NCBI GenBank assembly: GCA_015655585.1
Contig: JAATEV010000050.1
Span: forward strand, 62,001-126,000
From: Terriglobales bacterium
GTDB lineage: Bacteria; Acidobacteriota; Terriglobia; Terriglobales; Acidobacteriaceae
Direction of reading: 5' to 3'
Length of the DNA: 64,000 bases
The notes beneath the pieces are model-generated. The model was given only the letters and a program-made list of their open reading frames with translations, ran no database searches and had not been told where the DNA came from. The translations under genes were made by a program, and so were the position numbers. Positions 29,604-38,969 of this stretch are shown piece by piece (the first letter of the stretch is position 1; every line of letters starts with the position of its first letter).

Positions 29604-30644
29604 ATGGCGCGGAAGCGAACGGGACAAGATCCAGAGATCGATGTAGTTGCGTGGCTGCGCGGGCTGCCGAAGGTGGAGCTGCACTTGCATCTTGAGGGAA
29701 CGATTCAGCTTGATACGCTTCTGGAGTTGAGCAGGCGGCACGATGCGGAGCCTCTGACCGCAGAGGCGGCGCGGAAGCTTTATGTTTACGAAAATTTCTC
29801 CGGGTTTATGGACTCATTCAAGGCGGTCTCCTCGCGGCTGAAGGGGCCGGAGGACTATGAGCTGATTACTTACAACATGATCCGGGACTTGGCGGCGCAG
29901 GGGGTGGTTCATGGCGAGGTGTATATCTCCTTTGGAATCATCTACTACTGGAAGAACACGGCGGTGGAGCCGTTTGTGGAGGCGATCGAGCGGGGTCGCG
30001 AGCGCGGAGAAAAAGATTTTGGCACGACCGTTTACTGGCTGATCGACGCGGTGCGGCACTTTGGCGCGGAGGAGGCGGCGAAGGTCTTCCGCAAAGCGGC
30101 GGAGCTGCGGGCTATCTACCCGAGCATTGTGGGGATCGGGATCGGTGGCGACGAGGCTCGGGGAAGCGCCGAGCTGTTTCGCGAGCTGTACGCCGAGGCC
30201 AGGGAGGCCGGGTTGCGACTGACGGCCCATGCGGGGGAGACGATCGGGCCGGAGAGCATCTGGGCGGCGATTAATATAGGGGCGGAGCGGTTGGGACACG
30301 CGCTTTCGGCGCAGTATGATGCGGAGCTGCTGGAGGCTCTGGCGGAGAAGCAGATTCCGCTGGAGCTCAATGTTACCAGCAACATACGGACGGGATGCTG
30401 CCCGGGGTTTGAGGAACACCCGGTGAAGCATTACTTCGATTCGGGGCTGATGGTAACGATCAACTCGGATGATCCGCCGATGTTCGGGAGCAACCTGCTG
30501 GAGGAGTATGTGCTGGTGCAGGAGCGGTACGGATTCTCGCTGGAGCAGATGCGAGAGCTGGCGGCGAATGCGGTGGAGGCGAGCTTTCTGCCGCCGGAAC
30601 GGAAGCTGGATCTGCTGCGGCGGGTGGAGCAGTATGGGGATTAA
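29604..30644 (+). CDS. add: Adenosine deaminase
   Basis: 346 residues. The zinc-binding HLHLEGT (His27, His29), the HAGE motif in LTAHAGETIGPESI, and the catalytic NSDDPPMFG are conserved, as in adenosine/adenine deaminases. The enzyme converts adenosine to inosine in purine salvage. Adenine deaminases share these motifs, so the exact base or nucleoside is not certain. It follows the permease gene by nine bases. Confidence 0.88.
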   Translation: MARKRTGQDPEIDVVAWLRGLPKVELHLHLEGTIQLDTLLELSRRHDAEPLTAEAARKLYVYENFSGFMDSFKAVSSRLKGPEDYELITYNMIRDLAAQGVVHGEVYISFGIIYYWKNTAVEPFVEAIERGRERGEKDFGTTVYWLIDAVRHFGAEEAAKVFRKAAELRAIYPSIVGIGIGGDEARGSAELFRELYAEAREAGLRLTAHAGETIGPESIWAAINIGAERLGHALSAQYDAELLEALAEKQIPLELNVTSNIRTGCCPGFEEHPVKHYFDSGLMVTINSDDPPMFGSNLLEEYVLVQERYGFSLEQMRELAANAVEASFLPPERKLDLLRRVEQYGD

Positions 30645-30912
30645 CTTTCCTTCTTTTTCGGTTTGGAGATTGGTGAAAGACTAAAAATATTTTGTGGGTT
30701 TGTTTGATAGTTGGTTATTGATTTTCTGGTTAATGAAGGAAGGGGTCTCGGCTTTTGCCGGGGCTTTTTCGTGTCCGTTGCTGGTTTTGCGGTGGTTGCC
30801 GCGGGGATTTTTGCTGGTGGAAGATGGTTCGAAGGCGGTGGGGAACGGAAGCTGCTGTGGGGATTCATCTGTGCGGCTGGATGGCAGGGCGGTGGCGGTG
30901 TGGGGAATCTGG

Positions 30913-31851
30913 ATGGAAGATAGATGGATGGGCGTGGACTTGCAGCGGGTGGTGGCGGTGGACTGGTCGGGTGACAAGGGGCCGGGGCAGAGGAAGAAGA
31001 TCTGGGCCGGGGTTTGGACGGCTCCGGCGGATGGGGCGAAGGCCGGGAGGGTGACGCTGGAGAGTGGGCGGACGCGGGAGGAGCTTTTCGACTGGCTGGT
31101 GGAGATGGCGGCGGAGACTCCGCGGATGGTGGTGGGGATTGATTGCTGCTTCAGCTTTCCGGCGTGGTTTCTGGCGGAGCATGAGTGCGCTACGGGGTTC
31201 GAGTTCTGGCGGAAGGTGGCGGAGGGGCAGGGTGAGAGATGGCTGGCGAGCGAGTGCGAGGAGGTGGCTCGGGATGAGCGGTTCTGGGGGAAGCCGCACA
31301 AGAGGCCTCCGCAGTTCTGCGGAGAGGGGCTGGCTCAGTCGATGCGGAGGACGGACATGGACAACAAGATCACGCCGAAGATGCTGGAGGGAGACCCGGA
31401 GCGGGCGGCGAAGGTGAAGGGGATTACGCCGAAGTCGCCGTTCCAGATTGGCGGGAGCGGAAGCGTGGGGACGGGGAGTTTGCGGGCGATGCCGTTTTTG
31501 CTGCGGCTGCGGGAGGCGGGGTTTCGGGTGTGGCCGTTTGAAGGTTCGGCGGTGGCGAGTGGGCGGCCTGCGCCGCTGGTGGTGGAGATGTATACGCGGT
31601 TGCTGACGGGGGCGGTGAAGAAGAGTAATCCGTTGGCTCGGAAGGCTTATCTGGATGAGAGGCGGAAGGCTTATGCGGGGCTTTCGCGTGGGGTGATGGA
31701 GAAGGCGTTGGGGAGTGAGGACGCGTTTGATGCGCTGGTTTGCTGTATGGAGATGGTGCGGTGGCGGGGGGAGTTTGCTGGGTTGAAGGCTACGCGGGAT
31801 GAGGTGTTGCGGCTGGAGGGGATTACCTGGCGGCCTGGGGTGGTGGGTTAG
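30913..31851 (+). CDS. DUF429-like protein with RNase H-type fold
   Basis: 312 residues from ATG 30913 (ATG 30928 also possible); the upstream open frame to 30694 is low-complexity and not supported. An acidic residue follows the first strand (VVAVDWSGDKG), a second appears in MVVGIDCCFSFP and a third in SEDAFDALVCCMEM, the spacing expected for an RNase H-like/DUF429 predicted nuclease. A lysine/arginine-rich middle (GKPHKRPPQFCGEG) may bind nucleic acid. Very G-rich on the coding strand. Its stop overlaps that of the convergent PIN toxin gene. Confidence 0.65.
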   Translation: MEDRWMGVDLQRVVAVDWSGDKGPGQRKKIWAGVWTAPADGAKAGRVTLESGRTREELFDWLVEMAAETPRMVVGIDCCFSFPAWFLAEHECATGFEFWRKVAEGQGERWLASECEEVARDERFWGKPHKRPPQFCGEGLAQSMRRTDMDNKITPKMLEGDPERAAKVKGITPKSPFQIGGSGSVGTGSLRAMPFLLRLREAGFRVWPFEGSAVASGRPAPLVVEMYTRLLTGAVKKSNPLARKAYLDERRKAYAGLSRGVMEKALGSEDAFDALVCCMEMVRWRGEFAGLKATRDEVLRLEGITWRPGVVG

Positions 31852-32309
31852 GCGAGGAGACGGTCGAGCTCCTCCGGTGTGAGATGGAAGGGATTGATGA
31901 GGGTTATTCCTTCCAGAGCGCGGCCGTTCTGCATGTCTTCGGTGAAGAGGGTCTGGCAGCCGGAACGTTTTGCGGTGGAGATCAGAAGCGCGTCGAAGAA
32001 CTGGAGATGGTGCTGCTGATGGAGTTGGATGGCTGCGAGGAGATCTTCGGGGGAGTATGGAATGACTTCCGAGGATTCAATTGCTCGGCTGACGACTTCG
32101 GATATCTGCGAGACCCGGGCAAGGAGCTTCTTCCTTACGCAGACGGCATAAAACTCGCTCAGGCATTGCAATGGCAGAAATGCGGTGCTTGAGTAGACCC
32201 TAGCCATGATAGTTCTGGCTATGCGATGTTTTGCGGCATCCGTGGGGTCGATGGAATAGATGAGGATATTTGTATCGACAGTAAAATTAGTCACGCTCGT
32301 AAAGCTCAT
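31848..32309 (-). CDS. PIN domain toxin (VapC-like ribonuclease)
   Basis: 153 residues. The PIN metal site is complete: Asp in FTVDTNILIYS, Glu in CLSEFYAVC, Asp in QFFDALLISTA and Asp in LFTEDMQNG. PIN toxins of VapBC pairs cut RNA, often tRNA or rRNA. The gene overlaps the antitoxin gene upstream by up to 23 bp (ATG start) or eight bases if the internal GTG at 32294 is used. No separate ribosome site is seen, so translation is probably coupled. Confidence 0.85.
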   Translation of the reverse strand: MSFTSVTNFTVDTNILIYSIDPTDAAKHRIARTIMARVYSSTAFLPLQCLSEFYAVCVRKKLLARVSQISEVVSRAIESSEVIPYSPEDLLAAIQLHQQHHLQFFDALLISTAKRSGCQTLFTEDMQNGRALEGITLINPFHLTPEELDRLLA

Positions 32310-32538
32310 CTCGATCGGTGATCTTCAGTCCACCTAAATTGATACCGCGTTCCATGATCTCCATCAGGCGTTCTACGGCTTCAAGGCGTTTCTGTTCCTT
32401 GGCATCCACTTCGTTGGCGCCGCTGACAGGGACGATTTCGGCGATGGTTCTGCCGCCCTGTACGAGTTGGAGGCGATGGCCGGACTCAAGTTCTACCAGA
32501 GCGTCGTGATCGAGGAGCTGGGCTGAGATTTGGCGCAT
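32287..32538 (-). CDS. Phd/YefM-type antitoxin
   Basis: 83 residues from ATG 32538, chosen because GGAGA lies six to seven bases upstream; a longer reading to 32631 crosses the promoter. The N-terminal half (LLDHDALVELESGHRLQLVQ, then GGRTIAEIVPV) is like the Phd/YefM or VapB DNA-binding part. The C-terminus is charged and probably wraps the toxin. It is the first gene of the toxin-antitoxin operon, divergent from alaS. Confidence 0.75.
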   Translation of the reverse strand: MRQISAQLLDHDALVELESGHRLQLVQGGRTIAEIVPVSGANEVDAKEQKRLEAVERLMEIMERGINLGGLKITDRDELYERD

Positions 32539-32566
32539 GGCGATTCTCCAATAGTTGCTGGTGTTG

Positions 32567-32584
32567 ATTGTAACGTCCTGACGT
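32567..32584 (-). promoter_or_regulatory. Toxin-antitoxin promoter and operator
   Basis: On the minus strand a TACAAT -10 (complement of 32567-32572) directly abuts an inverted repeat ACGTC-CT-GACGT (32573-32584). The repeat sits where an autoregulating antitoxin would bind. It is also only 27 bp upstream of the alaS start, so binding there could affect alaS. Confidence 0.5.
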
Positions 32585-32611
32585 ATATCTCCGCTGATAA
32601 ACTTGAAGCTT

Positions 32612-35575
32612 ATGAGCACACGTTCGGGCAATCAGATTCGGGAAGATTTTCTGCGGTTTTTTGAGGGCAAGGGGCATCGGCGGGTGCACTCTTCTTCGCT
32701 GGTTCCGGCGAACGATCCTACGCTGCTGTTTACCAATGCGGGGATGAATCAGTTCAAGGACGTCTTTCTGGGTCTGGAGAAGCGCGACTATACGCGGGCG
32801 GCCAGCTCGCAGAAGTGCGTGCGGGCGGGTGGCAAGCATAACGATCTGGAGAACGTCGGGTTCACGCGGCGGCACCATACCTTCTTCGAGATGCTGGGGA
32901 ATTTCTCTTTTGGCGACTACTTCAAGAAGGACGCGATTGCGTATGCGTGGGAGCTGCTGACCTCGAAGGAGTGGTTCGGGATCGATACGAGCAGGCTGTA
33001 TGTGACGGTGTTTGAGGGCGATGCGAAGGTTCCGCGGGACGACGAGGCGGAGCAGTTCTGGGTGGAGACGGGCGTGCCGAAGGACCGCATCTTCGGGATG
33101 CCGGGCAAGGACAACTTCTGGCAGATGGGGGATACGGGGCCGTGTGGGCCTTGCTCGGAGATCTTCTTCGATCTGGGGATTGAGGCGGCGGAGGAGCCGG
33201 GGGTTGATAAGCCGTTTCCGCAGGACGACCAGCGGTATGTGGAGATTTGGAACCTGGTGTTCATGCAGTTTGACCGGGCCAGCGATGGGACGCTGACGCC
33301 GCTGCCTAAGCCGTCGATTGATACGGGGATGGGGCTGGAGCGGGTTTCGGCGGTGTTGCAGGGAGTGTTGTCGAACTTTGAGACGGATTTGTTTACTCCG
33401 TTGATTGATAGAGCGGCGGAGTTGGTTAATTACGAGGAGAGAGTGAGGATGCAAGGTGCTTTGGCTTGGACCACTCCCTTAAAACCTCATTATGATAAGC
33501 AACGTAAAGAAGATCTTGCCAGCCTGCGAATTATTGCAGACCATGCTCGAGCAGTGACCTTTTTGATTTCGGATGGAGTTTTGCCCTCGAATGAGGGGCG
33601 CGGATACGTCCTTCGCAAGATCCTTCGGAGAGCAATTCGACACGGCCGCAAACTTGGCTATGAGCAGCCGTTCATGTTTGAAATGGTTTATGAAGTACGA
33701 CGGCAAATGGAGTCTTCCTATCCAGAATTGGAAGAGAGCGTTATCCGGGTCGCAGAAATTGTTCGTAAAGAGGAGGAACAGTTTCTGCGGGTACTTGCTC
33801 GAGGTTCGGCAAAATTTGAAAATCTACTCGACTACACATGGAGTAGGCGCGATGATGAGCGTTTAGAGTTCCTTAGGGCTTTAGCGAGAGATAAACCAGA
33901 GTCAGCAAAACGGTTTATAGAAGAGGAGCGAGGCTTCATCAAAGGAGTTGGGGAAGTCTTACATGTCAAGTCTAGATGCAAGGACGTCCCTGCCTTGGTT
34001 ACAGAGCTATACGGGCAAGAGCTGGCAACTTCGATATTAGGCAAGTGGGAGGAGATTAGCTCAAAGCCAATTATTTTATCTGGCAAAGAGGCTTTTGAAA
34101 TCTACGAGACATACGGTTTGCCTCTTGATTTTATGGCAGATGCAACGCGTGATAACGACATGGTCTTCGACATGGAAGGGTTTGAGCGGGCTAAGGAAGA
34201 GGAGCAGGCTCGGGCTCGGGCTTCCTGGAAAGGGGGATCGCAGAAGTCGGCGGCTCCGGTTTATCGGGAGTTGGCTAAGACGGAGTTTGAAGGGTATTCG
34301 ACGCTGAAGGTGGAGGGGGCGCGGGTGTTGGCGCTGGTGCGCGATGGTGTGGGTGTGCCGGAGTTGAAGACGGGTGAGGCGGGCGAGGTGGTGCTGGATG
34401 CCACTAGCTTTTATGCGGACTCGGGTGGGCAGGTGGGCGATGTAGGCTGGCTTTACTCGGGCGATCACAACTCGGTGGTGGCCGATGTGGCCGGTTGTAC
34501 GAAGCCGGTGCAGGGCGTGTTTGCGCATAAGGTGGTGGCGCGGCAGACGATTGCGGTGGGCGATGCGGTGGATACGGTCGTCGATGGTGCGGTGCGGGCG
34601 GCTACGGAGCGGAACCATACGGGGACGCATCTGCTGCACGCGGCTCTGCGCGAGGTGCTGGGCAAGCATGTGAAGCAGGCGGGGTCGTTGAATGACCGCG
34701 ACCGGCTGCGGTTCGACTTCTCGCACTTTGCGGGTGTGGCCGAGGAGGAGTTGCAGGAGGTTGAGGAGATTGTGAACCGCGAGGTGCTCGGCAATACGAA
34801 GGTCGAGACGCTGGTGGATGTGCCGATCGACGTGGCGGTGAATGAGCTGGGCGCGATGGCGCTGTTCGGCGAGAAGTACGGCGAGCGCGTGCGAGTGGTG
34901 AAGATCGGCGGCTTCTCGACGGAGCTTTGCGGAGGTACGCATACGGGGGCCACGGGCGAAATTGGGCTGATCAAGATCGTCGGCGAGGGCTCGGTGTCTT
35001 CGGGAGTGCGGCGCGTGGAGGCGGTTTCGGGTACGGGCGCGCTATATGAGTTCCGGCGCGGGTTCGATGTGGCTCGGGTGGTGGGGCAGATGGTGGGGGC
35101 TACGGATGCCTCGCCTGCGGATGCTCTGCGGCAGCGGGTTGCGGCTCAGGAAGAGGAGATGAAGAAGCTGCGGCGGGAGCTGGACGCGATTCGCATGAAG
35201 GCGGCGGCTTCGTCGGTGGCGGATGCTGCTTCTTCGGCCGTGGAGGTGAAGGGCGTGAAGGTGCTGGCGCAGCGCGTGGATGGGGTGGAGAAGGCTCAGA
35301 TGCGCGAGCTGGTGGACCAGCTTCGCGGGAAGCTGGGTTCGGGCGTTGTGGTGCTGGGCGCGGCGGCGGAGGGGAAGGTTTCGCTGATTGTGGGCGTGAC
35401 CAAGGACCTTACGGGGCGGGTGCAGGCGGGCAAGATCGTCGGGCTGCTGGCGGCGAAGGTTGGAGGCAAGGGCGGTGGGCGGCCTGATCTCGCGGAGGCG
35501 GGCGGGAGTGATGCGGGTGCGCTGGATGGCGCGCTGGCGGGGGCTTCTGAGGTTGTGGGCGGATTGCTGGGGTAG
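32612..35575 (+). CDS. alaS: Alanine-tRNA ligase, mosaic gene with extra internal block
   Basis: 987 residues from ATG 32612, against about 875 for E. coli AlaRS. Catalytic domain ([33 protein letters not shown]), tRNA-recognition helices, editing domain ([20 protein letters not shown] and [13 protein letters not shown]) and the C-Ala domain are all present, so it is probably the working enzyme. Two oddities coincide. From about 33430 to 34190 (residues 273-527) GC falls to about 42-47% in sampled lines against 60-67% outside. Within that part, residues about 410-489 (from [18 protein letters not shown] to [10 protein letters not shown]) have no counterpart in standard AlaRS. Start preceded by TAAACT eight bases upstream. 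Confidence 0.93.
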   Translation: MSTRSGNQIREDFLRFFEGKGHRRVHSSSLVPANDPTLLFTNAGMNQFKDVFLGLEKRDYTRAASSQKCVRAGGKHNDLENVGFTRRHHTFFEMLGNFSFGDYFKKDAIAYAWELLTSKEWFGIDTSRLYVTVFEGDAKVPRDDEAEQFWVETGVPKDRIFGMPGKDNFWQMGDTGPCGPCSEIFFDLGIEAAEEPGVDKPFPQDDQRYVEIWNLVFMQFDRASDGTLTPLPKPSIDTGMGLERVSAVLQGVLSNFETDLFTPLIDRAAELVNYEERVRMQGALAWTTPLKPHYDKQRKEDLASLRIIADHARAVTFLISDGVLPSNEGRGYVLRKILRRAIRHGRKLGYEQPFMFEMVYEVRRQMESSYPELEESVIRVAEIVRKEEEQFLRVLARGSAKFENLLDYTWSRRDDERLEFLRALARDKPESAKRFIEEERGFIKGVGEVLHVKSRCKDVPALVTELYGQELATSILGKWEEISSKPIILSGKEAFEIYETYGLPLDFMADATRDNDMVFDMEGFERAKEEEQARARASWKGGSQKSAAPVYRELAKTEFEGYSTLKVEGARVLALVRDGVGVPELKTGEAGEVVLDATSFYADSGGQVGDVGWLYSGDHNSVVADVAGCTKPVQGVFAHKVVARQTIAVGDAVDTVVDGAVRAATERNHTGTHLLHAALREVLGKHVKQAGSLNDRDRLRFDFSHFAGVAEEELQEVEEIVNREVLGNTKVETLVDVPIDVAVNELGAMALFGEKYGERVRVVKIGGFSTELCGGTHTGATGEIGLIKIVGEGSVSSGVRRVEAVSGTGALYEFRRGFDVARVVGQMVGATDASPADALRQRVAAQEEEMKKLRRELDAIRMKAAASSVADAASSAVEVKGVKVLAQRVDGVEKAQMRELVDQLRGKLGSGVVVLGAAAEGKVSLIVGVTKDLTGRVQAGKIVGLLAAKVGGKGGGRPDLAEAGGSDAGALDGALAGASEVVGGLLG

Positions 35576-35589
35576 GTTGCTGGCTGTGT

Positions 35590-36125
35590 AGGGCGATGAT
35601 TCCGTGCGGCTTCGCTCCCTGCTTTCGGCGGAGGGGTGTTGCCGCTTTGCGGTGGTATTTGGCGCGGGGCTTAGGCCCCGCTCTATCTCAAGACCAAGAA
35701 CAAAGGCAACGACAAAAGCAACGGCAATAGATCCGTCGCTTCGTCCTTCGGACTTTGCTCCAGCCTTCGGCAGAGCGGTAGTCGCTTCGCGACGGTCGTT
35801 TTGACGCCGGGCTGAAGCCCGGCTCTAATCCCAACAGCAAGTGCAACGGCAAGAACAACAGCAAGTGCAATGGCAAGAACAAAAGCAACAGCAAACGCAG
35901 ATTCCCTTCGGGAATGACAAGCCAAAAAACGGACAACAACAACGGCAAATGCAACAGCAAGAACAAGTGCTTATGGGCTTTGGAGGGGGATGGGTAGAGA
36001 AGCGGGTTTCTCCGCTTCTCAGCGTGATGAGGCCGCGCCGCTCCGGTCGAAATGACGGGGATTTGGGATCATTGGAGGAAAGGCAGCAGCAAGAAGAACG
36101 ACAAGAGCAACGGCAAAAGTAAAAG
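35590..36125. repeat. Composite intergenic repeat with GC hairpins and GCAAC-type tracts
   Basis: The 793-bp gap between alaS and the amidase gene holds two diverged copies of one unit. Each has a cgctt-rich phrase, a hairpin (GCGGGGC-TTAG-GCCCCGC at 35664-35681; GCCGGGCTGAAGCCCGGC at about 35804-35821), a TCTA phrase and then degenerate hexamers such as GCAACG, GCAACA and AAGCAA. A longer tract of the same hexamers runs through 35825-35965 and again at 36080-36125. Open frames across it give only Gln-rich low-complexity translation. Similar tracts are, to my knowledge, common between genes in Terriglobia. Confidence 0.7.
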
Positions 36126-36368
36126 CGAAATACAAGGGGCTCCACTGCGGCGGCAAAAAAGCGCCGCCTCCGGTTGAGATGACGTGCTTTTGTGGTGGTG
36201 GTTAAGAAGGGCGGTCCTCACTCTTCGCGCTCATGTCGCTTCGGGAGGATGCATTTTTATGGGGGAGTATCGCGGGGTGTACTGGGTGGGTTTTCACACA
36301 CGGCGGTGGGGCTGGCTCTCTTAAACTTAGGTTGTCTGGTTAGGTTGTCCGGGCTGAGAAAAAAAACG

Positions 36369-38753
36369 ATGGGCCTGAGCTGGAAAATTCGTAGCGGGTG
36401 GGGTTGCGCGGTGTTGCTGGGCTGCGTGACGATGCAGAGCTTTGCGGCGCGTCCTGTGCAGCGCCGCGCGGTGGAGTTGACGCCGTGGGAGCAGGCGGAG
36501 CGTGGGCGCGAAGCGCTGGAGGCGATTCCGGAGCGCCGCCGGACGAAGGTGGACTATACGCGGGCGATGAATGGGTTTCGCGCGATCTACCATGATTCGC
36601 CGGGCGATGTTCATGCTCCGGATAGCGTAAATACTGTGGCGGAGCTGCTGGTGGAGCAGGGACGGTTGCTGCAAGATGCGAAGTCTCTGAAGGATGCGGT
36701 GGGGCAGTATGAGTTTCTGCGGGTGCAGTATCCGGGGAGCTCGCTGCGGGTGGCCGCGCTGCTGGCGCAGGGGCAGATCTACCAGAACGATCTGCATGAT
36801 GCGGGCTCGGCGAAGGAGCGGTATGCGCTGCTGGTGAAGGATTTTCCGCGGAGCGAGATGGCGGAGGAGGCCCGGGCCGGGCTGGCGTCGCTGAATCAGG
36901 GCACTGGGCGCAAGGGACAGGGCTCGGGGCGTGTGACTGCTGCGGCGATTGTTCCTGCTGCTCCCGTTGCGGTGGATGGTGCTAAGTCGCGGGTTGTGGC
37001 TGGAGGGAATACTTCCGGTAGGCCGGGTGTTTCGGCTAAGGCGGATGCGGCTTCCGGTGTGAGCAAGGCGGTTGCTCCGGCTTCGGTTTCTGCTCCTGTT
37101 ACGGCTGCGGTTCCTGCACAGGGAAGCGGCGGGGTCAGCTCGTTTGCTCCGATGCCGGTGACGGGACAGGCGGCGACGGAGTGGCGTAATGGTGGTTCTG
37201 CCGCTACGGCTGCGGTGGAGAAGACGGCGGCTGTTCAGGACGCGAATGCCGCCAGCGCGGGGCCTATGCATGTGGCCGCCACGACGAAGCGGCGCGGGGA
37301 GATGGCGCAGGTCACGGGGATTCGGCACTGGTCGACACCGGACTATACGCGGGTGGCGATCGACCTGGGCGACGATGTGACGTATGAGGCTGCGCGGGTG
37401 CCGAACCCGGACAGGATTTACTTCGATCTGCATGGGACTAAGCTGGCGCATGAACTGGTGGGCAAGAGCTTTACCGTGACGGACGACGGGTTTCTGAAGC
37501 GGATTCGGGCAGCGCAGTTCTCCGACGATATGACTCGGGTGGTGCTGGATGTGAACGACGTGACGGAGTACTCGGCATTTTTGCTGCCGAATCCGTACCG
37601 GCTGATTATTGATATTCATGGGAAGGGCAAGGCGGGGACGGGAGCGGCCCAGGTGGCTGCGATGGCTCCGGTGCAGCGTCCGGCGGAGACCTCGGCTTCT
37701 ACGGTGCCGAACACGACGGCGGTGAAGTCGTCGAGCTCGTTCGATGTGGCGGCGTTGAGCGCGCAGCCGGGCAAGGTGGATGCTACGAGCCAGCCGACGT
37801 CGCAGCCGATTTCGGCGGTGGTGAAGGAGCAGGGGACAGGGCTTAGGGCTCAGGGCTCGGGAAAGACGCAGGCTGCGGATGCTGCGGCGGATGGGGGCTC
37901 GGGGGCGGTAGATACGGCTTCTACGACGGCTAAGAAGAGCAGGAGAGGGAAGTCCGTGAAGGACGCCGGGGCGGATGCGCTTCCGGCGCGGGCGGCGGTT
38001 CCGACGGCGGACGGCGAGACCTCGCTGGTGCGGGCGCTAGGGCTGAAGATCGGGCGCATTGTGATCGATCCGGGGCACGGTGGGCACGACTCCGGGACGC
38101 TGGGCGCGGATGGTATTGAAGAGAAGGACGTGGTGCTGGATGTGGCGCTACGGCTGGGCAAGCTGCTGCATGAGCGGCTGGGGTCGCAGATCATCTACAC
38201 GCGCTCGGACGACACGTTTATCCCGCTGGAGACGCGGACGGCGATTGCGAACAAGGCACAGGCGGACCTGTTCCTTTCGATTCATGCGAACTCTTCGCAG
38301 GACACGAGTGCGCGCGGAGTGGAGACCTACTACCTGAACTTTACGACTTCGACTGACGCGCTGGAGACGGCGGCGCGCGAGAACGCGGTGTCGGACCAAT
38401 CGGTGCATCAGTTGAGCGATCTGGTGAAGAAGATTGCCCTGAAGGACAAGATCGCGGAGTCGCGGGAGTTTGCCAGCGACGTGCAGCAGGGGCTGTACAA
38501 CGGATTGCAGAAGGGCAATGTGGGGCTGAAGGACCGTGGCGTGAAGAAGGCTCCGTTTGTGGTGCTGATCGGAGCGAACATGCCGTCGATTCTGGCGGAG
38601 ATCTCGTTCGTCACGAATGAGAAGGACGCGGCGCAGCTTCGCGAGCCGGAGTATCGGCAGCGGGTGGCGGAGAGTTTGTACAAGGGTGTTGCCAAGTATA
38701 CGAGTGGGTTGAGCGGGGCTCATCCGCCTACGGAACAGGCTAGCGGGAATTAG
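36369..38753 (+). CDS. N-acetylmuramoyl-L-alanine amidase with TPR-like and AMIN domains
   Basis: 794 residues from ATG 36369, where a signal peptide begins (SGWGCAVLLGCVTMQSFA). Order: TPR-like helical region (about 45-180), Ala/Ser/Pro-rich linker, AMIN domain (IRHWSTPDYTRVAIDLGD to NPYRLIIDIHGKG), a second low-complexity linker, and Amidase_3. Zinc ligands are seen in VIDPGHGGHDSG, GIEEKDVVL and FLSIHANSS, and the catalytic Glu in ILAEISFVTNE. Such AmiC-like enzymes cut the stem peptide from peptidoglycan at division; the AMIN domain targets the septum. The TPR-like part is an unusual addition. No ribosome site is obvious at the chosen ATG. Confidence 0.88.
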   Translation: MGLSWKIRSGWGCAVLLGCVTMQSFAARPVQRRAVELTPWEQAERGREALEAIPERRRTKVDYTRAMNGFRAIYHDSPGDVHAPDSVNTVAELLVEQGRLLQDAKSLKDAVGQYEFLRVQYPGSSLRVAALLAQGQIYQNDLHDAGSAKERYALLVKDFPRSEMAEEARAGLASLNQGTGRKGQGSGRVTAAAIVPAAPVAVDGAKSRVVAGGNTSGRPGVSAKADAASGVSKAVAPASVSAPVTAAVPAQGSGGVSSFAPMPVTGQAATEWRNGGSAATAAVEKTAAVQDANAASAGPMHVAATTKRRGEMAQVTGIRHWSTPDYTRVAIDLGDDVTYEAARVPNPDRIYFDLHGTKLAHELVGKSFTVTDDGFLKRIRAAQFSDDMTRVVLDVNDVTEYSAFLLPNPYRLIIDIHGKGKAGTGAAQVAAMAPVQRPAETSASTVPNTTAVKSSSSFDVAALSAQPGKVDATSQPTSQPISAVVKEQGTGLRAQGSGKTQAADAAADGGSGAVDTASTTAKKSRRGKSVKDAGADALPARAAVPTADGETSLVRALGLKIGRIVIDPGHGGHDSGTLGADGIEEKDVVLDVALRLGKLLHERLGSQIIYTRSDDTFIPLETRTAIANKAQADLFLSIHANSSQDTSARGVETYYLNFTTSTDALETAARENAVSDQSVHQLSDLVKKIALKDKIAESREFASDVQQGLYNGLQKGNVGLKDRGVKKAPFVVLIGANMPSILAEISFVTNEKDAAQLREPEYRQRVAESLYKGVAKYTSGLSGAHPPTEQASGN

Positions 38754-38817
38754 AAGATAGAAAAGCGCCCTTGCGCCGGGCGGGCGGTACTTCGTACCGT
38801 GCTGGGCTTTGCTTGGG

Positions 38818-38863
38818 CCTCCCGTTGGTCGGCGGTAGGATTTTGCTGCCGACTGGCGGGAGG
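38818..38863. repeat. Long interrupted palindrome (REP-like hairpin)
   Basis: CCTCCCG/CGGGAGG outer arms and GTCGGC/GCCGAC inner arms around a T-rich loop. Smaller hairpins lie on both sides (CGGTACTTCGTACCG just before; GGCGTGCTAACGCC after). There is no T-run, so a repeat element is likelier than a terminator. Confidence 0.5.
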
Positions 38864-38969
38864 TCCACGCGAAGCTTTAGGAAGGCGTGCTAACGCCCGC
38901 CTCGCTCGTAGCGGGTTCGTCCGGCAGGACTTCTATCTGTGCGGTGGTGTGGTGTAGTCTGACGGAAGT

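Noticed and set aside
28026-29741. 571-residue minus-strand frame, Arg/His/Gln-rich
   Set aside because: Antisense to the APC permease and add genes; composition is typical of a shadow frame.
30694-30912. Longer N-terminus for the DUF429-like protein
   Set aside because: Low-complexity, Trp/Gly-rich sequence with no ribosome site; the family start fits 30913 or 30928.
35841-36122. Gln-rich 93-residue frame
   Set aside because: Pure translation of GCAACA-type hexamers; no ribosome site.
35690-36125. Possible CRISPR array
   Set aside because: The repeated units are imperfect hexamers without regular spacers, and no cas gene is present.
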